Of a DNA stretch of 64,000 nt, positions 21,080 to 33,859 are shown piece by piece. This DNA is from Aurifilum marmelostoma (taxonomy: Eukaryota > Ascomycota > Sordariomycetes > Diaporthales > Cryphonectriaceae). The stretch covers positions 2,046,001 to 2,110,000 of the forward strand of contig JAMXSV010000024.1 in assembly GCA_027559495.1 (NCBI GenBank). The letters are read 5' to 3'. How positions within the stretch are numbered: the first letter of the stretch is position 1; the number at the start of each line of letters is the position of its first letter. The notes under the pieces are model-generated. The model made no database searches and was not told the origin of the DNA. It saw only the letters and a program-made list of their open reading frames with translations. A program made the translations under genes and the position numbers.

Positions 21080-24000
21080 ATGGATCGTCCCACGACCCCT
21101 TCCCGACCGCCAGACTACGGTCACTCCTACTACGGTGACGACGACCAAGAAGATCTGGGTCTCGGTCAGGGCAACACTGCAGCCGCTGTTAGATTGCTAA
21201 CGTCCATGGACGAGGACATGTCACCAACTCGACCGTATGTATCGCAACAGCTCCTTCGTCCAGCCCCTCTTTCTTTACCAGCAGCCGGGATCAAGCGCTC
21301 TCCCAAGGCCAAGAGTTGTACCCCAGAGAATTTCGTCTCCTCCAAGAAGATGAAGGACAAGAAGCAGCAGGAGGGGGCCAAGGGCGTTACCAGTTCCAGT
21401 CCATCCGAGAAGGTTACTACAGGACCCACTGTTCACTTTGCGCCTGAGACTCACGGCGTGAAGTCATCACCGCGGCGCAGGCCAGTTGCTGCTGCTGCTG
21501 CTGATGAGAGCGGCACAAGGAGCAAGGCCCTCGCGAGGGCATCGACAGTCAAGCTGCAGAAGAAGACGAGGCCCGACCGCGCCTTGCAGCAGGATGAGAT
21601 CCTATCGGCACTGCCCATCATTCCGGATGGGATCTCCCCCCGCAGAGAATCGCTTAGGAAGTCCAACAGCGAGCCTCCTGTATTTCCGGTATCTTTACCA
21701 GCAGCCTATAACAGAAGCTCACATACACACGTCTCTAGTAGCCACCACGCACGAGGCTCATACCAGCCTTCGGTCCTCTCCACGCACTCTCGCCACGCCT
21801 CAATCATTGATCCGCCCAATATGCCACCGCCTGACTCTACCTACGTGCCGTTTCGACGCAACGATGACGACGGCCGCCGTGGGGGGTCTTACAGCCCTAC
21901 ACGGTCTACCTATGAGAGGATGTCACCAGTCTCTCCGACATACGAGCCGGCTGACCTCAACGGCAGTCCTCGACCCGGAAGCCCGTCGTCTAGATACGGG
22001 GGCAGCCCTAGGCGTCCTCTGCCTCCCAAACCGCTGTTCTCAGATTCAGCCCGAGGGTCTTTTGCCGACGACGCAACGGTCTCCATCCCACTCAGTACCG
22101 AATACGATCAAGACTTTTTCAGCAACGGCCCCGAGTCCCCTGACCTGGGTGACAAGATGAGGCGCGAGTCTTACTTGTCTCAGTCCCAGGAGACACTGAA
22201 CGACGATGAGCTCGAGACCCCGTTCAATGAGAAGTATGCGCACTACGGTCCAGCACCCGAGGGCAGACAGGAGCGCAGAGGAGCGAGGGCTCCCCAAATG
22301 AGCCGGAAGGAAGTCCAGCTCATCAATGGCGAGCTTGTGCTGGAGTGCAAGATCCCCACCATCCTGTACAGCTTCCTGCCGAGACGAGACGAGATCGAGT
22401 TCACCCACATGCGGTATACGGCCGTCACCTGCGATCCCGATGACTTCGTCGACAAGGGGTATAAGCTTCGCCAGAACATCGGAAGGACTGCTCGCGAGAC
22501 CGAGCTGTTCATCTGCGTCACCATGTACAACGAAGACGAGATCGGCTTCACGAGAACAATGCACGCGGTCATGAAGAACATCGCCCATTTCTGCAGCCGC
22601 AGCAAGTCGAGGACCTGGGGCGAGAATGGCTGGCAGAAGATCGTCGTCTCGATCATCTCCGACGGACGAGAGAACATCCACCCGCGGACGCTCGACGCCT
22701 TGTCCGCTATGGGTGTCTACCAGCACGGCATTGCCAAGAATTACGTCAACCAGAGAGCCGTCCAGGCACACGTGTATGAGTACACCACCCAGGTCTCGCT
22801 CGACTCCGACCTCAAATTCAAGGGAGCCGAGAAGGGCATCGTCCCTTGTCAGATGATCTTCTGCCTCAAGGAGAAGAACGCAAAGAAGCTCAACTCGCAT
22901 CGTTGGTGCTTCAATGCCTTCGGAAAGGCCCTCAACCCGAACGTGTGTATCCTTCTTGATGTTGGCACTAAGCCCGGCAGCAACTCGCTGTATCACCTCT
23001 GGAAGGCCTTCGACACCGATTCCAACGTTGCTGGTGCTTGCGGCGAGATCAGGGCAATGAAGGGAAAGTGGGGATCCAGTCTTCTAAACCCCCTCGTGGC
23101 CTCGCAAAATTTCGAATACAAAATGTCCAATATCTTGGATAAGCCCCTGGAGAGTGTTTTTGGATACATCACCGTGTTGCCGGGTGCTCTTAGTGCTTAT
23201 CGGTATCATGCACTCCTCAACGATGAGACCGGCCACGGCCCTCTCAGCCAGTACTTCAAGGGTGAAGTTTTACACGGGCAACATGCCGACGTCTTCACCG
23301 CCAACATGTACCTTGCTGAGGATCGTATCCTCTGCTGGGAACTGGTGGCTAAGCGCGGCGAGAGCTGGGTGCTGAAATATGTGAAGAACTGCACTGGTGA
23401 AACTGATGTGCCTGGTAAGTCCGATAACGCTCCCTCACCCACTATAAACTTCTTTCGAGACTTAATACTGATGGTCATATATAGACTCTGTACCCGAGTT
23501 CGTCTCGCAGCGCCGCAGATGGCTGAACGGTGCCTTTTTCGCGGCGGTGTACTCGCTGGTACATTTCAAACAGCTTCTGGCAACAGACCACACTGTCGCC
23601 CGCAAGGCACTGCTGCTCATCGAGTCATTCTACCAGTTCATCCAGCTCCTGTTCACCTACTTCTCGCTCGCCAACTTCTTCCTCACCTTCTACTTCGTGG
23701 CGGGCGGCATTGCTGATCCGACGGTGGACCCTTTTCCACACAACTTCGGCAAATACATCTTTTACCTCCTCAAATACACTCTGGTGCTGCTCATCTGCAC
23801 CCAGTTCATCCTGTCGCTGGGTAATCGACCGCAGGGTGCCAGGAAACTGTATCTGGGATCTATGATCACCTACGCCATCATTATGGTCTACACGATGTTT
23901 GCAAGCATCTATATCGTCGTCTACGAGATACGGAAGAGCAACGGTATTGATTTCGACAATTCGATCATGACCAACATGATCCTCTCGGTGCTCTCGACAT

Positions 24001-24647
24001 TCGGCCTCTACTTCTTCATGTCATTCCTGTACTTCGAGCCGTGGCACATGTTTACCTCCCTGCTGCAGTATTTCATTATGCTGCCATCGTACATCTGCAC
24101 TCTCCAAATCTACGCATTCTGCAATACGCACGATGTCACGTGGGGAACAAAGGGAGATAACGTCATGAAGACCGATCTGGGAGGTGCCGTCGGAAAGGGC
24201 TCCACTGTCGAGCTCGAGATGCCTTCCGAGCAGCTCGACATTGATTCCGGTTACGACGAGGCTCTGCGCAACTTGCGTGATCGTGTCGAGGTTCCCAGCT
24301 CGCCTGTATCTGAGAACCAGCTGCAGGAGGACTACTACAAGTCTGTGAGGACGTGGATGGTGAGCACCTGGATGATTGCCAACGGCGTCCTGGCCATGGC
24401 TGTTAGCGAGATCTATGGCACCGGAGAGGTTGGCAACAACATGTACCTCGCATTCATCCTGTGGAGTGTCGCTGTGCTGGCAGCTTTCCGTGCCCTCGGC
24501 TCGGGCATCTTTGCCATCATCAACATGATCAACATGATCGTCGAGGGTCGCGTCCGTCTCAGCCTGAAGATCCCAAAGTGGTTGGGCGGTGTCGGTAGTC
24601 GGATCTCTGACACGCTCAGCAGCGTTGGAAGTAGTGTCCGACGGTAG
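21080..24647 (+). CDS. Chitin synthase, division I (class I-III)
   Basis: Two exons, 21080-23414 and 23485-24647, flank a 70-bp intron (GTAAGT donor, ATATAG acceptor) and give 1165 residues. The first roughly 400 residues are Ser/Pro/Arg-rich and probably disordered. The catalytic GT2 domain follows: 'ELFICVTMYNEDEIGFTR', 'VSIISDGRENIHPRTLD', LDVGTKPG, the acidic EDRILCWE (Glu near residue 747) and the product-channel motif QRRRW at residues 787-791. The intron falls just before QRRRW. The C-terminal half has about seven membrane segments and 'NRPQGARKLY'. The enzyme polymerises UDP-GlcNAc into chitin at the plasma membrane. It lacks the myosin and cytochrome-b5 domains of division II. The class within division I is uncertain. 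The N-terminal extension is longer than in many relatives, which are near 900 residues. Confidence 0.97.
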
Positions 24648-25600
24648 AAGGCAAGGAAAGGTTGATACATGGCGCCTTTCCTGCTGCGAGCCTGCTTCAA
24701 CGACAGGTTTCTTTTTTTCTTCTTTCTCGAAACATTATTATGATACCGAAAGTGCGCCGATGGGCACGGCGTGCTCTTTTTGCACATTGGGACGGGTTAG
24801 GGATTCCCTGGGAATGAAGGCGTGATGGATTTTATGATTCTTAAGAATATACGATACGGGCTCTGGTTAACAAACATTGAGACAAAACGGCAAGCGTTTA
24901 GCGCTTTGGGAAGCACACTGGTAAACGAACGACTCGAGACTCACGAACTGTGATAATCTGGGTGTTTCGGGGGTTTCTCACAGTCTAGTGGTAGAATCAT
25001 GTAAAATTAAATGGCATCAATTGTTTGCACTCAAACTCGGGATCTAGTCACAGCACAGCAACGTCAGCTTGATGGAATGTTTTTCATGCATTCAAGAAGA
25101 CATCTTCTCCGAAGAGTTTCGAAAATGCCTCTTGCGTGCACATGCTCTTCTCATGCCCTGTGTTGCATCCTCTAATTTCCAAGACGTAATGGGCAACAAG
25201 CTCCTTATCATTTTGGCCACTCCTTGTTCATGTGGCAAGGATTGATAATCCCAGCGCAGAGGTCTACGCAGCATGCAGACGAGGAGGATGCCAAAATGGA
25301 CAAAAGCGAATCCATTATCTCGCACTATATACAAAAAAAAAAAAAAATTGAAGAAAAGATGACTGGTCGAGCTATAGAACGCCAGAAATGCGGACCGACA
25401 TTTTGTGGGAATCGTATTTTCCTCTTTTTTTTTCTTCTTTTCGTTCTTGCCTTTTAGTTCATGTTTTTTCTCCCTCCTTCTTTTTGTCTTGTGCCCCTTG
25501 AATTATTTTGTTTGCCTCAAACAACGCGCCCCTTTCGCGCCAAAATGAATTAGCCGCCCATAACGCTAGAAGCACAGTCCTTAGCAGTCTATAGATTGTA
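24648..25600. other. Convergent 3' region with A15 tract
   Basis: This lies between the convergent ends of the chitin synthase and sulfite reductase genes. It has T- and A-rich stretches, including 15 A at 25333-25347. No gene was recognised. Confidence 0.55.
25333..25347. repeat. Poly-A tract (15 A)
   Basis: A run of 15 A in the 3' intergenic region. It is on the plus strand inside a gap, with no retroposon features beside it. Confidence 0.85.
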
Positions 25601-28600
25601 CTACTCCTCATCGCCATCGTCCTCAGCAACCTGTTGCGAATCAAGTCAGTATTCAGTTTGAATTGTTTGATGAGCAACAGCAAGAAAGGTTGGATTATAC
25701 TCACGTCAGCGTGGAAGTTGGTTCCATCGGTTGTCGCCTTGATGTAACCCGCTCTGATACAGAAATCACCAAACCTCTCACCCTCCTCTCTCTCCAGGGC
25801 ATATTGCTTCAGGAGAGGCTTCATGATGCTCAGAATCTCCTCTTCCTTGATGCTGGACCGGTACAGCTTGTTGAGTCGCTGACCGTGGTATCCGCCGCCG
25901 AGGTACATGTTGTACGCGCCGTAGGCCTTGCCGACAAAGGCCACCTCGGCCAGCCAGGGACGTGCACAGCCGTTAGGGCAACCCGTCATGCGCATGACGA
26001 TGGAGTCCTGCCGCAGACCATTCTCCTCGAGGCAGTCCTCGAGCTTCGAGATCAGCACGGGAAGGTAGCGCTCCGACTCGGCCATGGCAAGGCCGCATGT
26101 CGGGAAGGCAACGCAGGCAGAGGAGCTGAGGCGAAGGCCAGAGAACTTGATGTTGTCGAGCTTGTACTTCTTCAGAAGGGCCTTCATCTCGTCAAGGTCC
26201 TCATCGGCAACGTTGCTCAGGATGACGTGCTGGTTGCCCGTGAGGCGGAACTCTCCCTTGTGCACCTTTGCGATCTCGCGCATGCCCGTCTTCATCTGGA
26301 ATTCGGGGGTATCCTCGATACGTCCGTTCTCGATAAAGAGGGTGAAATGGTTCATACCAAGCTCATCGCGCTGCCATCCAAAGGTGTCGACGTTGGACTC
26401 GAACTTGAAAGGCTTGGGCTTGTCGAAGGCCTTACCCCACAGCTCCTCGACCTTGGACCTGAAGACGTCCACGCCCATGTCGTCGATGGTGTACTTGAGC
26501 CGTGCGTGCTTGCGGTTCTTGCGGTCGCCATGGTCTCGCTGCACCAGCATGACCTTCTCGCAGGCAATGTGCACCTCCTCGCGGCTTACGAAGCCCATCA
26601 TGCGGCCGGTCTGTGGATAAGTCTTCTTGTTGTTATGCGTCGCACCCATACCACCGCCGGCTGTCAGATTAAAGCCGACAAGGTGACCATCTTCGCCCTT
26701 GATGGCGATCAGGCCAACGTCGTGAGCGTAGACGTCGGTATCGTTGTGAGGAGGAACGGCGATGGTGATCTTGAACTTTCGGGGCAGGTAAGTGGGACCA
26801 TACAGAGGCTCGAAGTCTTGCACGGCGTCACCAGCAATCTGCGTCTTCTTGTTGTCGTCGTCCGTCAGCCAGATCTCGTGGTAGGCGGTCGTCGAGGGCA
26901 ACAGGTGATCGCTAATGCGCTTCGAGCACTCGTGCACCTCGCGATGGAACTTGGATTGGGTAGGCAGCGAGCTGCACATGACGTTTCGGTTGACATCGCC
27001 GCAGGCGGCGATGGTCGTCATGAGGGCTCGGTTGATGGCCTGCATGGCGGGCTTGAGCTTGCCCTTTACGACACCGTGGAACTGGAAGGTCTGCCGCGTC
27101 GTCAACTTCATGGTCTCGTTTCCGAGCTGGTTGCTGATGTCGTCCATCTGGATCCACTGCTTTGGCGTGGAAACACCACTTGGCAGTCGACACCGAATCA
27201 TGAAAGAGTATGCTGGCTCCAAGCCTTGTGCCTTCCTTTCGTCCCGGATATCTCTGTCATCCTGCATGTAGGTGCCGTGAAACTTGGTCAGCTGCTGATC
27301 TGCGGCCGAGATGGCTCCAGTGGTCGTATCGTTGAGCCCCTCGACGATCGTGCCACGGAGGTAGTTTGACGCAATCTTGATGTCCTCGTTGGTCATTGGC
27401 GGGGGTTCCTCAGGGAGACCCTCGACGTTTGCCACGCCAAGAGCTTGCCAGATCTTGGGCTCCCACTCAGCGTAGCCGGTCTGGAAGCCATCCGGATCCT
27501 GATCATCACCAAGGCCAATCTCCGCTAGACGCTTGCCACCAAAATCGGCCAACTTCCTGTCAAGGTCCTTGGCAGGTTTGTTGTAGTAGATTTTGTCCTC
27601 CTTCCTCGGCCAATAGTGGCTGTCACCGAGACCAAAGACGGAGTAGTTGGTCGTGGCCAAGTCGAGCTCGGTGCTGTCCTTGATGGAGCTCCAGAGCGCG
27701 TGTCCGTTCTGAGGGAACTCTCCCTGGCCTGCGGTAGCAGTGATGAAGACGACGTTTTCCTCAGTCGAGAGATCCTCAACTGGATAGTCTTCCATTGCCA
27801 TGACCGTCGTCTTCAGACCCCTTGCCTTGCCACGGTTGCCAAGACGCTTTGCAAGCGACTGCGCGCTGCCGCCGTCAGACGCGAACAAGATCATGAGAGG
27901 TGCGCCCTGCAGGCCTTCCAGCAGTTGAGCGTATGCATCCTTGGCCTTCCGCTTCTGCTGTTTACGGATCTCGGTGCCATAGTCCTCGGACAAGACCGGG
28001 GCGTACTTGGGCTCCTTTGCCATGAGCTGGGTCATGTGGTTGTCCCTGTCCAGGAACTCCTTCAGCTCCTTCTTGATCCTCTCAGAGTCCAGGGAGAAAG
28101 CCGGCTCGCCCTTCTTCTCGTTATTTGGGTTCCAGCGGTACAGAGGCCAGTAGCCGATATCAACTGCTTGCTTGGTCTCCTGGAGGACCGTCAGAGGCGA
28201 GTCGTGCTCAGCATTGTACGGCAGGTATGCCAAGATAATCGATGGACCGTCAAACTTGTCGGCCTCGTCCATGGCCTGCAACACCTGCGTGTAGGAGCTG
28301 TACACAGCCACGGACGCGACATAGGCATTGCCAAAATTCATCGCATAAAGACCAATGTCCTTCTTTCTCCTAGTGGCATCAGCTGCTGCCCGCTCGGAAT
28401 ATGGCGTCGAGTCAATGATGAGCATGTTGACATTCTCGCCAGAGGCCAGAACATGGTGAACACCAGAGTTGCCAAGATCGTATGCCCACGCATCGGATCC
28501 CACCAGCCACAGAGACTCTTTGCGGAGGAAAGCTTTGTTGGAGAGGATCTTCTGAGAAGTAGAGGAGTTGTCCGTCTCGAGTGTAGCAATGACGTCCTCG

Positions 28601-30598
28601 GCGACCTGTTCAACCTTGACCGAGTTCTCAGCGTGCGAGGCCCACTGCGCAAGCGCTCGCTTGGGGTTCTCCGTCAGGAATGTACCCGAAACAGCAGTCT
28701 CCTTCACATCGGCAACAAACTTTCGCCTCCTCTCTTTGCGCGCCAGCAGAGAACCGAAGCCGTACTCGGGGCTTGCAGAAATGGTGGCGGAGACACCAGC
28801 ATTGTCGGCCTGAAGTGAGTTGGCGAGGAACGCTCTTGATCCGAAGAGCTGGTTCAGAATCTTGGTGTAAGCGGACTCAAGCTTGGGGACCTCAAGCCCG
28901 TACTCGGAAACCTCTTCTGGGCCTTGTCGGGAGCCCACCTCGAGGTTCTGAATTGGCTTGTCTGAAACCAAGTTCTGGTAGATGCCGCGCAGAGCCTGCG
29001 TGGCCGTCTCGTGGGTGAGATATCCAAGCTGGTAACCCACAATGGTCTCTACGCCTCCCATACCGCTCTTGAGAGAGGTCAAGACATCGATCAGAATAGG
29101 CCCCCACTTGGTCGTCTTCTTCGAGACCTGCTCCAGAACGGCAACCTTCTTGACTGATCTTGGCAAAACATCAATCAGCTTGACACCGAGCCACGGCCTG
29201 TACAGCCGTGGGGTGAGAATGGCGCAGTTGGCAAAGCTCTCGGTAGGAGGTGCCTGGTCGATGGCATCGCCGAACAGACCCGCGTCGGACCCAAAAACGA
29301 AAAGGCAGGTCTCGGCCGTCGCAGAGCCTGAATATTCAAAAACGTGGTATTCCCTCCCTGAGAGCTTCTTAATTTGGGCCCAGATCAGGTTAACGTAGTT
29401 GTAAATATGCTCGGAAGTGACAGCTGCCGGTTGGGCCTCGACCGTGGTCGCAGAAGACTCGCTGGGAGCGCTGCTCGTGACACTCTGCTGGCTTGACTTC
29501 TCGGATGCCTGAGAGGAGACCTTGCCGTCGACCTCTGGCGCAGCCAGTCCGTTCAGCCTGGGAGATTTGGGCGATGTCGCCTCAGGGCCCAGGTCGATCA
29601 GGTCCTCGGCCAGCGCCACTCGCCCACCGTCGGCATAAATGCCCGACTCTGGGATGTTGGAGTTCTGTAGGCGCTGAACGAGGTCCATGTTCAGCACCTC
29701 GCGCAGAGTACTGGGCACCTCGTACTCGACGGGCTTGTCATCCTTGCAAGCAGCAGAGCTGAAGAAATGTATGACACCCTTTCCTGACCGGACAGCCAGC
29801 GCGTGGGCAGTCAGGGCCATATCCTGGGCCTCCTGGATAGACTCGGACTGCAGGAACGACCATCCTGAGTTTCTGATCGAGGTGATGGCGGAGTAGTCTG
29901 GGAACTGTTCAGGGTGGAGGGCGACGTGGATGACGACAGGATAGCTGGCCAGCTTATAAAGATGGCCGACTGATGGGAGTAGTATTTTGGAGGAGGTGGT
30001 GACGGACACCAGAAGGCCATTCCGAGCAGGCTCGAAGACGGAGAGCAATGGGTCGGCGTTGTGCCTTACGGAGAGGAGCTATAACCGAGGTCAGAACTAC
30101 AGAGAGCCCAGGACCAGCTGAAATGTATGCATATAAGACAGGGGGTGGTTCAGGAAGCCATGGCGCACCTCTGGTACAGACTCGACATTTTTGGCGACCA
30201 GACTTCTCTCCTTTCTGGAATGGTATCTCTTAAGATGGCTCGAGAATTCGGAGTCGGCAGCCAGGGAAGGCTGTACGCTGACAATCACATCACTGGCCTG
30301 GTATGCAATCCGGGCAACTGTGGCAGCACATTGTCAGTATTTCTGTCTCCCTCTTTATGTCGGGTTTTTCCTTCTCTAGTGGGCCATAGATGCTGGACGG
30401 CTGGACAGGGCAGAAAAGACGAGGTGAATTGACAATGACCAAGCAGCAGCAGCAGGAGCTCAGCAACGTACCAGCCTCAGCAGGCGTCCGGATGCCAGTG
30501 GAGGGAGAGGATGCCATGTGGTCTGGATGATTAGCTAGCACGGAGGCCTTCGGCCGGAGGGAGGTTGAGGTGTCAAGGGCCTTGAAGAGGAAGGACAT
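25601..30598 (-). CDS. MET5: Sulfite reductase (NADPH) hemoprotein beta subunit
   Basis: Four exons, 30472-30598, 30169-30317, 25705-30078 and 25601-25630, give 1559 residues. The last exon encodes only VAEDDGDEE. Domain order: an N-terminal pyruvate:ferredoxin-oxidoreductase-like region (about 1-750), a flavodoxin domain (about 820-970, 'ILFASDGGSAQSLAKRLG', 'TATAGQGEFP', 'VFGLGDSHYW'), then the siroheme/4Fe-4S sulfite reductase repeat. The cluster cysteines are visible as CVAFPTC (near residue 1412) and TGCPNGC (near 1457); 'TRQTFQFHG' marks the first sulfite reductase half. The enzyme reduces sulfite to sulfide in sulfate assimilation with its flavoprotein partner (MET10-type alpha subunit, not in this window). 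The architecture and length are those of yeast Met5 and filamentous fungal homologues. Nothing is missing. Confidence 0.97.
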
Positions 30599-32527
30599 CG
30601 TGAGAAGAGCTCTTTAGAGTTGGCCACATTTGGGCCCAGGCCAGGGATATATTCTAAAATCGTCCAGCCCAAGATTGACTCGCCAGGGCTACTCGCTGCC
30701 TCAGTCCGATCCGGAGGTGGATATTGGTCTTGCCGTCAAACGCCGTTTAGCTGATTACAGCATCAGATGTGCTCAGTAATTCTTTTTCAATGGGGATTGC
30801 TTAGACGCGCGAGGTGGTGGTGCCCCGCCATCGCTGGGCCAGGGGTCTGCTGCAGGTGGGATGGATGGAGATGGCTCGGCTTCTAACATAATTTTTTTAC
30901 CTGTCTCACGCCTGGACGACTACCTGGGCAGCAGTTGCTCATGGCAAGGAGCGATGGCGTGATCGCTCTTAGCGTCCCTGCCGTGCAATGGTTGGTGGTC
31001 TTGGGGCAAGAATTGGGGCGAGGATCCCGCTTCATGTCTTCATGATTCAACGCCAGTGATCTGGGGGAGAGCATGCCCATTTTGCCCGTCTGACCAATCG
31101 TGTATATTGCATTAACACGGAAAAACGGGCCACCCTCGCCCGAGGAGCTGCAGAGGTTGCTGCACAGCGCCTGCCAGCCCACTGCAGGGTCCCATTTCTG
31201 GTGACAAATGGAGCCCGAGAGCCGCCTCTGCGGTTCCTCGGTCGATAGAGTAGCCGCTAGACCGTCGCTTATGGAGAGCCGCAGCCGCTCTCTGCAGGGG
31301 GCTTGCCGACAACCTCTCTCTTTCCTGCATCTTTTTTTTCTGATCACATCATCCGCCCCCTCCGATGTTATGACCAAATATCATAGTACTGTTTCTTCGA
31401 CATGCCATGTTGCCTCGAGGTCTGCAATGACGTGCTTGTCGCAGGTCAGATCTGGATGACGGTATCTCGATCCCGTGAATTCTGAGGGTTCTGTAAACGA
31501 TTGGTTAAAATGAATGGCTGGCCGAACCTGGTTGTTTCTGGACGGGCCTCGCCAAGACCACAGCCAAGGTGTACTACAACTCCAAACGAAACAGCCGTCA
31601 CCCTTTCTCAAAGGCCAAGGTGTCCCATCTTAGTGTCTGAGTGCTTGGACCACGCGATCAGACCCGTGTCAATTGTGTCTCTTGTGTCTTGCCACGATCT
31701 GCATGGGAAGGAGACTGGCAGACATCACAATAGCCACCAAGGTGCTTATCATGGTTGATCAGTCGCCGGGGGTCTCACAAACGGAAGATGGGCCGAGTAT
31801 CCAGACCACAGGTGCCCCGGAACGGCAGCGAGGGTCCTTTTATGGGCAACGGGAGAAAAGAGGTCAGGGATTAAACGGGTGGGGAAGACAGATTGCTCTT
31901 CTATGCTATGGTCCAGTAGTCGCCAGTGCGAATAAAATGGCAGAAAAAATAATAATTAAAGAAAAGACACCATGTTCTTCATGCTTCATTTCGGACTTGC
32001 TATAGTTTGATGGCTTCTGTGATACTCTCTGGTTCGAATTGAGATATCACCATGATCACAATCTAGAACTGAAGGCCAGACAAGAAACTTGCAGAGTTAT
32101 CTGAAAGATTTCCTCCTGCCAACCTCAGCCCTCAAGGGCCCGTGTCCATGATTTTATATTATTATTAAAAGTGCCGAGCTACTACTCCTTCGACTGCTTG
32201 TGGACAGCTCACATTCGATAGTTGTATTATAATTGTGTCTTGCTATCAGTTGAGATAGAAATTACGGAAGAAGCCCGTCACGGTGTCATTCCAAAGTCAC
32301 TGCAACGACAAACTGGGTCCACATCTTACTACCGCCTTCAGCCTGTCCGGATCTGTCCATGTATTGGAATCTTCCATGTATTATTACTGTATGGTCTTCC
32401 CGCAACGCCATGCCCCAGTCTACTGTATGCTGTATCGAGACCAGGCTCCCTTTGCCCATAGTATACACTCTATATTATAACAAATGACCTCTCTAGATGC
32501 AATGCAAACAAACCCGAATAAAGCCCG
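30599..32527. other. 1.9 kb intergenic, no gene seen
   Basis: It holds the promoter of MET5 at its left end and the 3' flank of KEI1 at its right end. Frames here are short and mutually overlapping with no conserved motifs. I could not identify a convincing Cys-3/Met4-type site. Confidence 0.5.
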
Positions 32528-33348
32528 CTACTCATAGTCTTCATCCTCTTCAACCATAGCACGTGCGAGGGGCACCCTCGCCTCGTCGTTGGCCAGCCAC
32601 TCTTCATCATCCTTGGTTCCGACCCAGTACTCCTGGCCCACGAACACCATCAGCCGGCCCAGTCTGCCCCTCCAGCCCTCGCCCTCAGGCGTGCCAGCTG
32701 CAAACAGATCGCCAACAACCCCCTTCTCCCGTGCCGCACCAGCCACATACCGGCGGAGAGCTTGGCGCGTAAATGACATGACCACCAGCATCAAGTACAG
32801 CCTCGTCAGCGTGAAGACCACGATAAGAACCATGCTCGCCGCTGTGTCCGTCGCCTGCTCGACCGCGTCCCCTGCAGGGTTTCCCTCACGGGAGATGAAC
32901 CACTCGACAGCGAAAAATGCCGTGTAGGCGGCGTTCAGGGCGGTGTCGACAATGTACAGCCAGGCTAGCAGGAGGACCTGGAAAGGAGTCTGTTTTCGGA
33001 CGTGCGGGAGCAGGAAGGCGAGTGTGACGAGGACGGCTGTCGAGTAGGTGTACATGGAGAGCTGGACGACGTCGAGGGCGAAGCCCGTCAGGATGGCGAG
33101 GAGCCCATAGAGGCCGGTGACTTTGTTGATCAGGAGGGTGATGGTGATGATCTCGGTGCCTGTCTGGAGGGACATGAGGCCGAGAAAGGTCTGTGATTGG
33201 CCCATTGGTCAGTTTTCTTTCGCGATGACCGTTCGTTCATACCTGGTGCGATGGGCTGCTTGGGGGTGTGGGAGTCGGTCGTGAGCGCACGGGAATGACT
33301 TACCCTGGGCTTGGGAAGCCGGAACCACGAGCCTATTGATGTCGCCAT
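32528..33348 (-). CDS. KEI1: Inositol phosphorylceramide synthase regulatory subunit Kei1
   Basis: Two exons, 33304-33348 and 32528-33190, flank a 113-bp intron (GTAAGT donor, CACAG acceptor, phase 0) and give 235 residues. The N terminus MATSIGSWFRLPKPR leads into 'TFLGLMSLQTGTEIITI', the family's signature start, then four membrane segments and a cytosolic tail with WVGTKDDEEWLANDEA and an acidic end. Kei1 binds the catalytic subunit Aur1 in the Golgi and is required for making inositol phosphorylceramide, the basal fungal complex sphingolipid. The catalytic partner is not in this window. The gene is divergent from RKI1, 511 bp away. Confidence 0.9.
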
Positions 33349-33859
33349 ATTGTCTGGTGATTCTGCACCCCTTTTAGCCTGAAGACAAAGCAGATGCGAA
33401 AGAATCAAAGTGGTGCGAGATGAGGTATGAGGTTATCGAGATGCAGGTAGTATGACGGTCCGAGATCACGCAGGTCGGGTGAGGACCAAAATGGTGACGG
33501 ATCGGTCGGACGTCAGCGGAGCTAGCCCCACCCACCCCCCCCTGTCCCTAATACTGCAGGTAGGTTGGCAGCTGCTGAAGGTGGTGGGGCTTGCTAGAAA
33601 CCTTTTACTGCTGCAACCAATACTATGTATGAGCATCGGCCCAAGACTTCTCCGGGCCCCGCTACAAGCCCTGGTTCAAGTTGGTGAATGCTATGTACTT
33701 GAGAAGTACGTACCATAGCACTACGTACATGCGAGGCTGGTGTGATCGTCTCGAGCACCGCGATCGGGGCAACGTAAATATCTCTTGACTCTCTCTTGGG
33801 AAAATACCAATTCGACCCCAGCCCGTCCTTGAAGGCTTTAGGAATCAAGAGCATTTTTC
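33349..33859. promoter_or_regulatory. Divergent promoter region, KEI1 / RKI1
   Basis: A 511-bp region between the divergent start codons. It contains two copies of a GTACGTA-type word with GTACCATAGCACTACGTAC at about 33709-33727. No factor can be assigned with confidence. Confidence 0.4.

Noticed and set aside
22046..22996. 316-codon minus-strand frame inside the chitin synthase gene
   Set aside because: It mirrors the catalytic domain coding strand and has no independent promoter, splice or protein features.
24981..25050. tRNA-like text CAGTCTAGTGGTAGAATC with a distant TCAAACTC
   Set aside because: It resembles a D-arm, but no acceptor stem pairs and no proper anticodon or T arm can be folded.
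25663..28818. Long plus-strand open frames (568 and 400 codons) opposite MET5
   Set aside because: They are antisense shadows of a GC-rich, highly conserved coding sequence. Their products have no domain features, and the minus-strand gene explains every base.
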